Shown here: positions 61,514 to 64,000 of the stretch, in pieces
Layout of the letters: every line of letters begins with the position of its first letter
Numbering within the stretch: position 1 is the stretch's first letter
Source: Atrichornis clamosus
Lineage: Eukaryota; Chordata; Aves; Passeriformes; Menuridae
Length of the DNA: 64,000 bases
Direction of reading: 5' to 3'
Assembly (NCBI GenBank): GCA_013400975.1
Contig: WBMZ01012038.1
Span: 124,001-188,000 of the forward strand
Notes under the pieces: model-generated
Database searches by the model: none
Seen by the model: the letters and a program-made list of their open reading frames with translations, nothing else
Told to the model about the DNA's origin: nothing
Position numbers and translations under genes: made by a program

Positions 61514-64000
61514 ATCATAGAATATCTAAGAGAGTATCATCTGTTTGTTAATGAACTGTCTTTATTTCTCCTCCTTCTCTGCATATGCTACTCTTCTGGA
61601 AACATTGTTGGATGGTGAGAAATATACAGGTTGTGACTGTATTTCACTGAACCCTCCGTGGTATTCTGTGTTGGTTCCTCAGTCAAACTGATGTTGGCTG
61701 ACTGGATGCAGACACTTGTATGTCTTATTATGTCCTCTAGGTCACCCCAAATGTATTTATAGTTTTCAGTAGGAGAATTCCTTGTCATTGTGATTCTCAG
61801 AAGGGAAAACAAAATCTGTTATCTGTTTTTCTTCTTAATGTGGTCGTATGTTCCTGAAAAAGCACCCAGAATAATATCAGAAGAAAGGTCCTGTGTAGAT
61901 ATGTCACCCCTGAATCCAGTCTCTTTCTGTTTCTTTTATATGGAAGTAGATCTTTGAACTGATCTGATCAGTTTAAAATGTTATTTGAACTTTAGTCATA
62001 ATACAATCAAGCAACAGATCACCTGATATCAAAACTCCTTTGCTCTTGCCGTGCTCACCTATCACTTTTACAAACTGCTATATGAGGTAAAAATTTTCAA
62101 TTTGAACTTTTTTTAAAGTATGTGCAACTCACGAATCAGTCTGATTTGCTTTAAATTTATTCTGACATCCAGAGCATGTGACATCTTTGTGGTTTATTTC
62201 AGTAGCTATTTTACCAAATAATCAGACTCCACTGTATTTTATTTAAACCAGCTCCGCTGCTCCCGTGACACACTACAGATCTCAGTTCTCCTATCAGTAA
62301 AATATGCTATGGTGCTAGTGCAATCTATTTCCATCAGCGAGGAAGACCCTCACATCTCTGGGGTGACATTAATGATCAGTGTTCTCATTCACATGGGCTC
62401 CTACCAGCTGACCTGTGTAGGTGAGTTCCTGCTGGCTCGGGTGATGAGCATCCTGTGGCTCACAGCCTTAAGCAGTGAGATCAAATTTCCCAAATCTGTC
62501 TGGCAGCTCTAAGGTTCAGCCTCCAAACCCTAAGGACAAAAAGATGTAGCCTCACATCAGCATAACCTATCTTTTGGAAGGCTTTCACACTGAATAAATG
62601 CGAAGATAGCTGGGTATTGCTTCATTTTAAGGGAACATTAATATTAACCAACAATGAAATCCCTTTGGGAATCTGTGGCTCCTGTTCGAATTCCAAATCA
62701 AACTGTTATGACTGATGCTGTGCATTAAAATACCAAAAAAAAGCTGGTTACAACCCACAGAATGTATTAGACTGAGAACTTATGATATGGGTGAAAAATT
62801 GTTGCTTTGAGTACATGTCTGAGACTAAGTGAAGCAATATTCTTGAAATGAGTATGAGGTTTAAAATAGTTATGTATAATGACAATATACCCATTTACAA
62901 AAGTGGTTCAGTGCAGGATCTTGCAGTACAAGACAGCTGAGTCTTGTCACTTATTTCATTGAAATATTTCATTTTCAAAATCAGTATAATATTATAATAC
63001 GAAGTCATGAAAGTGTCTTACATTCTTTTACACACAAAGGTCTCTTCCTTTATTGCCTCTTTGTATTAATTCTTTTTTAATGCCTCTGCGATACAGAAAT
63101 GTAGAGTACATGTATCTCCTTGTTGGTTGGACTACTTAATCCTGCTAGCCTTGCCAAATTATAAAATGCAAAGTAAAAAGTATAACAGTGTGAAATGATT
63201 GGATATCATAGCTGAGCAAATAGCAATAAATACTTCCTATGAATAGTAATTAAATTAGAGTACAAACATAATCAACACCATTTTATGAAAGCTTGCTGTA
63301 GTAATTTAATGCTTAGAATTTACTATCAAGAACACTCCAAAAAGCATATTCTTAGTTGAAATGCTTGGATTGTCTGTGGAAGTGAATTTTGATTACAGCT
63401 TGATTGTACAAGATGTGCTTTACAATTTGCACTGGCCCATAATATGAATTGCAAATAGTGTAAGCAGCTACAAAACAAATGTGCTCTGTCAGAGAGACTG
63501 AATTCACCTAAAGGATGGTCTATTTCCAGCTCACTAACTAGTTCACACTTAATCTTCACGTGGACACCCCATGTCAGCTGGCTAACACTACTTCAAAGAC
63601 GAAGCAAGATATTTCTATTCCAGTGTATTCTAGTCCATGCTTTTTTAATGCTATGGCACTTTAGTAAGCCTTGGCATCTTCATTGGTCACTAATGGAATC
63701 CACACAGGGAAATAATTTTAAAAGTTTTAAGCATTTATATCTTCTTTGGCAATAATCATCCTCATTTATCTATGTTTGAGGAACTGCATTTCTCTGTTGT
63801 GCTCTCTGGGGAGTTATGGTAGGAGTGCTGTGCAGTGCACAGTGGAAAGAACTGTACAAGCTTTGACACTTCTTTACTCATCCTCCTATTCACTAGTAAG
63901 CTTGATGAAAGGAATAGTATACATAGGAAGGGATAAAGAGGTGGAAAGAAATGGAAAAAGCTGTCAGAGCTTTACAGATGGCATGACTTTCCAATACAGG
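61514..64000. other. Noncoding stretch, no gene recognised
   Basis: AT-rich except for a patch at about 62,240-62,520 that carries a 67-codon frame and a strong donor-like GTAG|GTGAGTTCC at 62,420/62,421. Nothing there matches a family I know. No repeat was recognised up to the window end. Confidence 0.5.

Overview
The window looks like noncoding DNA from a bird. It holds 3' fragments of CR1 LINEs in both orientations, some ending in the avian CR1 tail (ATTCTATGATTCT). It also holds a solo LTR of a type I associate with avian class III (ERVL-like) retroviruses and short relics of older amniote repeats. Interspersed repeats are sparse, and I saw no Alu, L1 or other mammal-specific repeat. The LTR type suggests a neoavian rather than a galliform bird, but that is inference from memory. 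No tRNA, rRNA, operon or CRISPR array was seen.

Layout. 1-10.6 kb: AT-rich, no gene recognised, a weak MIR-like stretch near 0.9 kb. 10.58-10.86 kb: old antisense CR1 3' fragment. 11.6-11.96 kb: isolated CpG-retaining block rich in transcription-factor-like motifs, the best candidate distal regulatory element. 17.29-17.41 kb: perfect 62-bp tandem duplication. 18-27 kb: unique sequence with short old-repeat traces. 26.97-27.38 kb: antisense CR1. 30.87-31.08 kb: 206-base uninterrupted purine tract with (AAAGA)19 and (GAAA)10. 33.14-33.20 kb: MIR relic. 33.48-33.80 kb: CpG island with GC boxes, an inverted CCAAT box, a TATA-like box and a likely noncoding first exon with a splice donor, all on the + strand. 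36.25-36.60 kb: possible exon. 38.26-38.54 kb: sense CR1 3' end. 43.50 kb: 18-bp triplet repeat. 48.79-49.26 kb: decayed antisense LINE reverse-transcriptase fragment. 54.09-55.05 kb: the longest CR1 copy, sense. 60.92-61.51 kb: solo LTR with a 5-bp target duplication. The rest, to 64 kb, is AT-rich sequence without recognisable genes.

I found no convincing host protein-coding gene. Most open frames are short, lack any family I recognise and look like chance, or they are shadows of repeats. The one element likely to drive host transcription is the CpG-island promoter near 33.6 kb. It implies a gene or lncRNA running rightwards whose coding exons I cannot identify, and the CpG block at 11.7 kb could be an enhancer for it or for a gene outside the window. 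I found no new multi-gene system. All coordinates of decayed repeats were judged by eye without alignment, so their edges are approximate.
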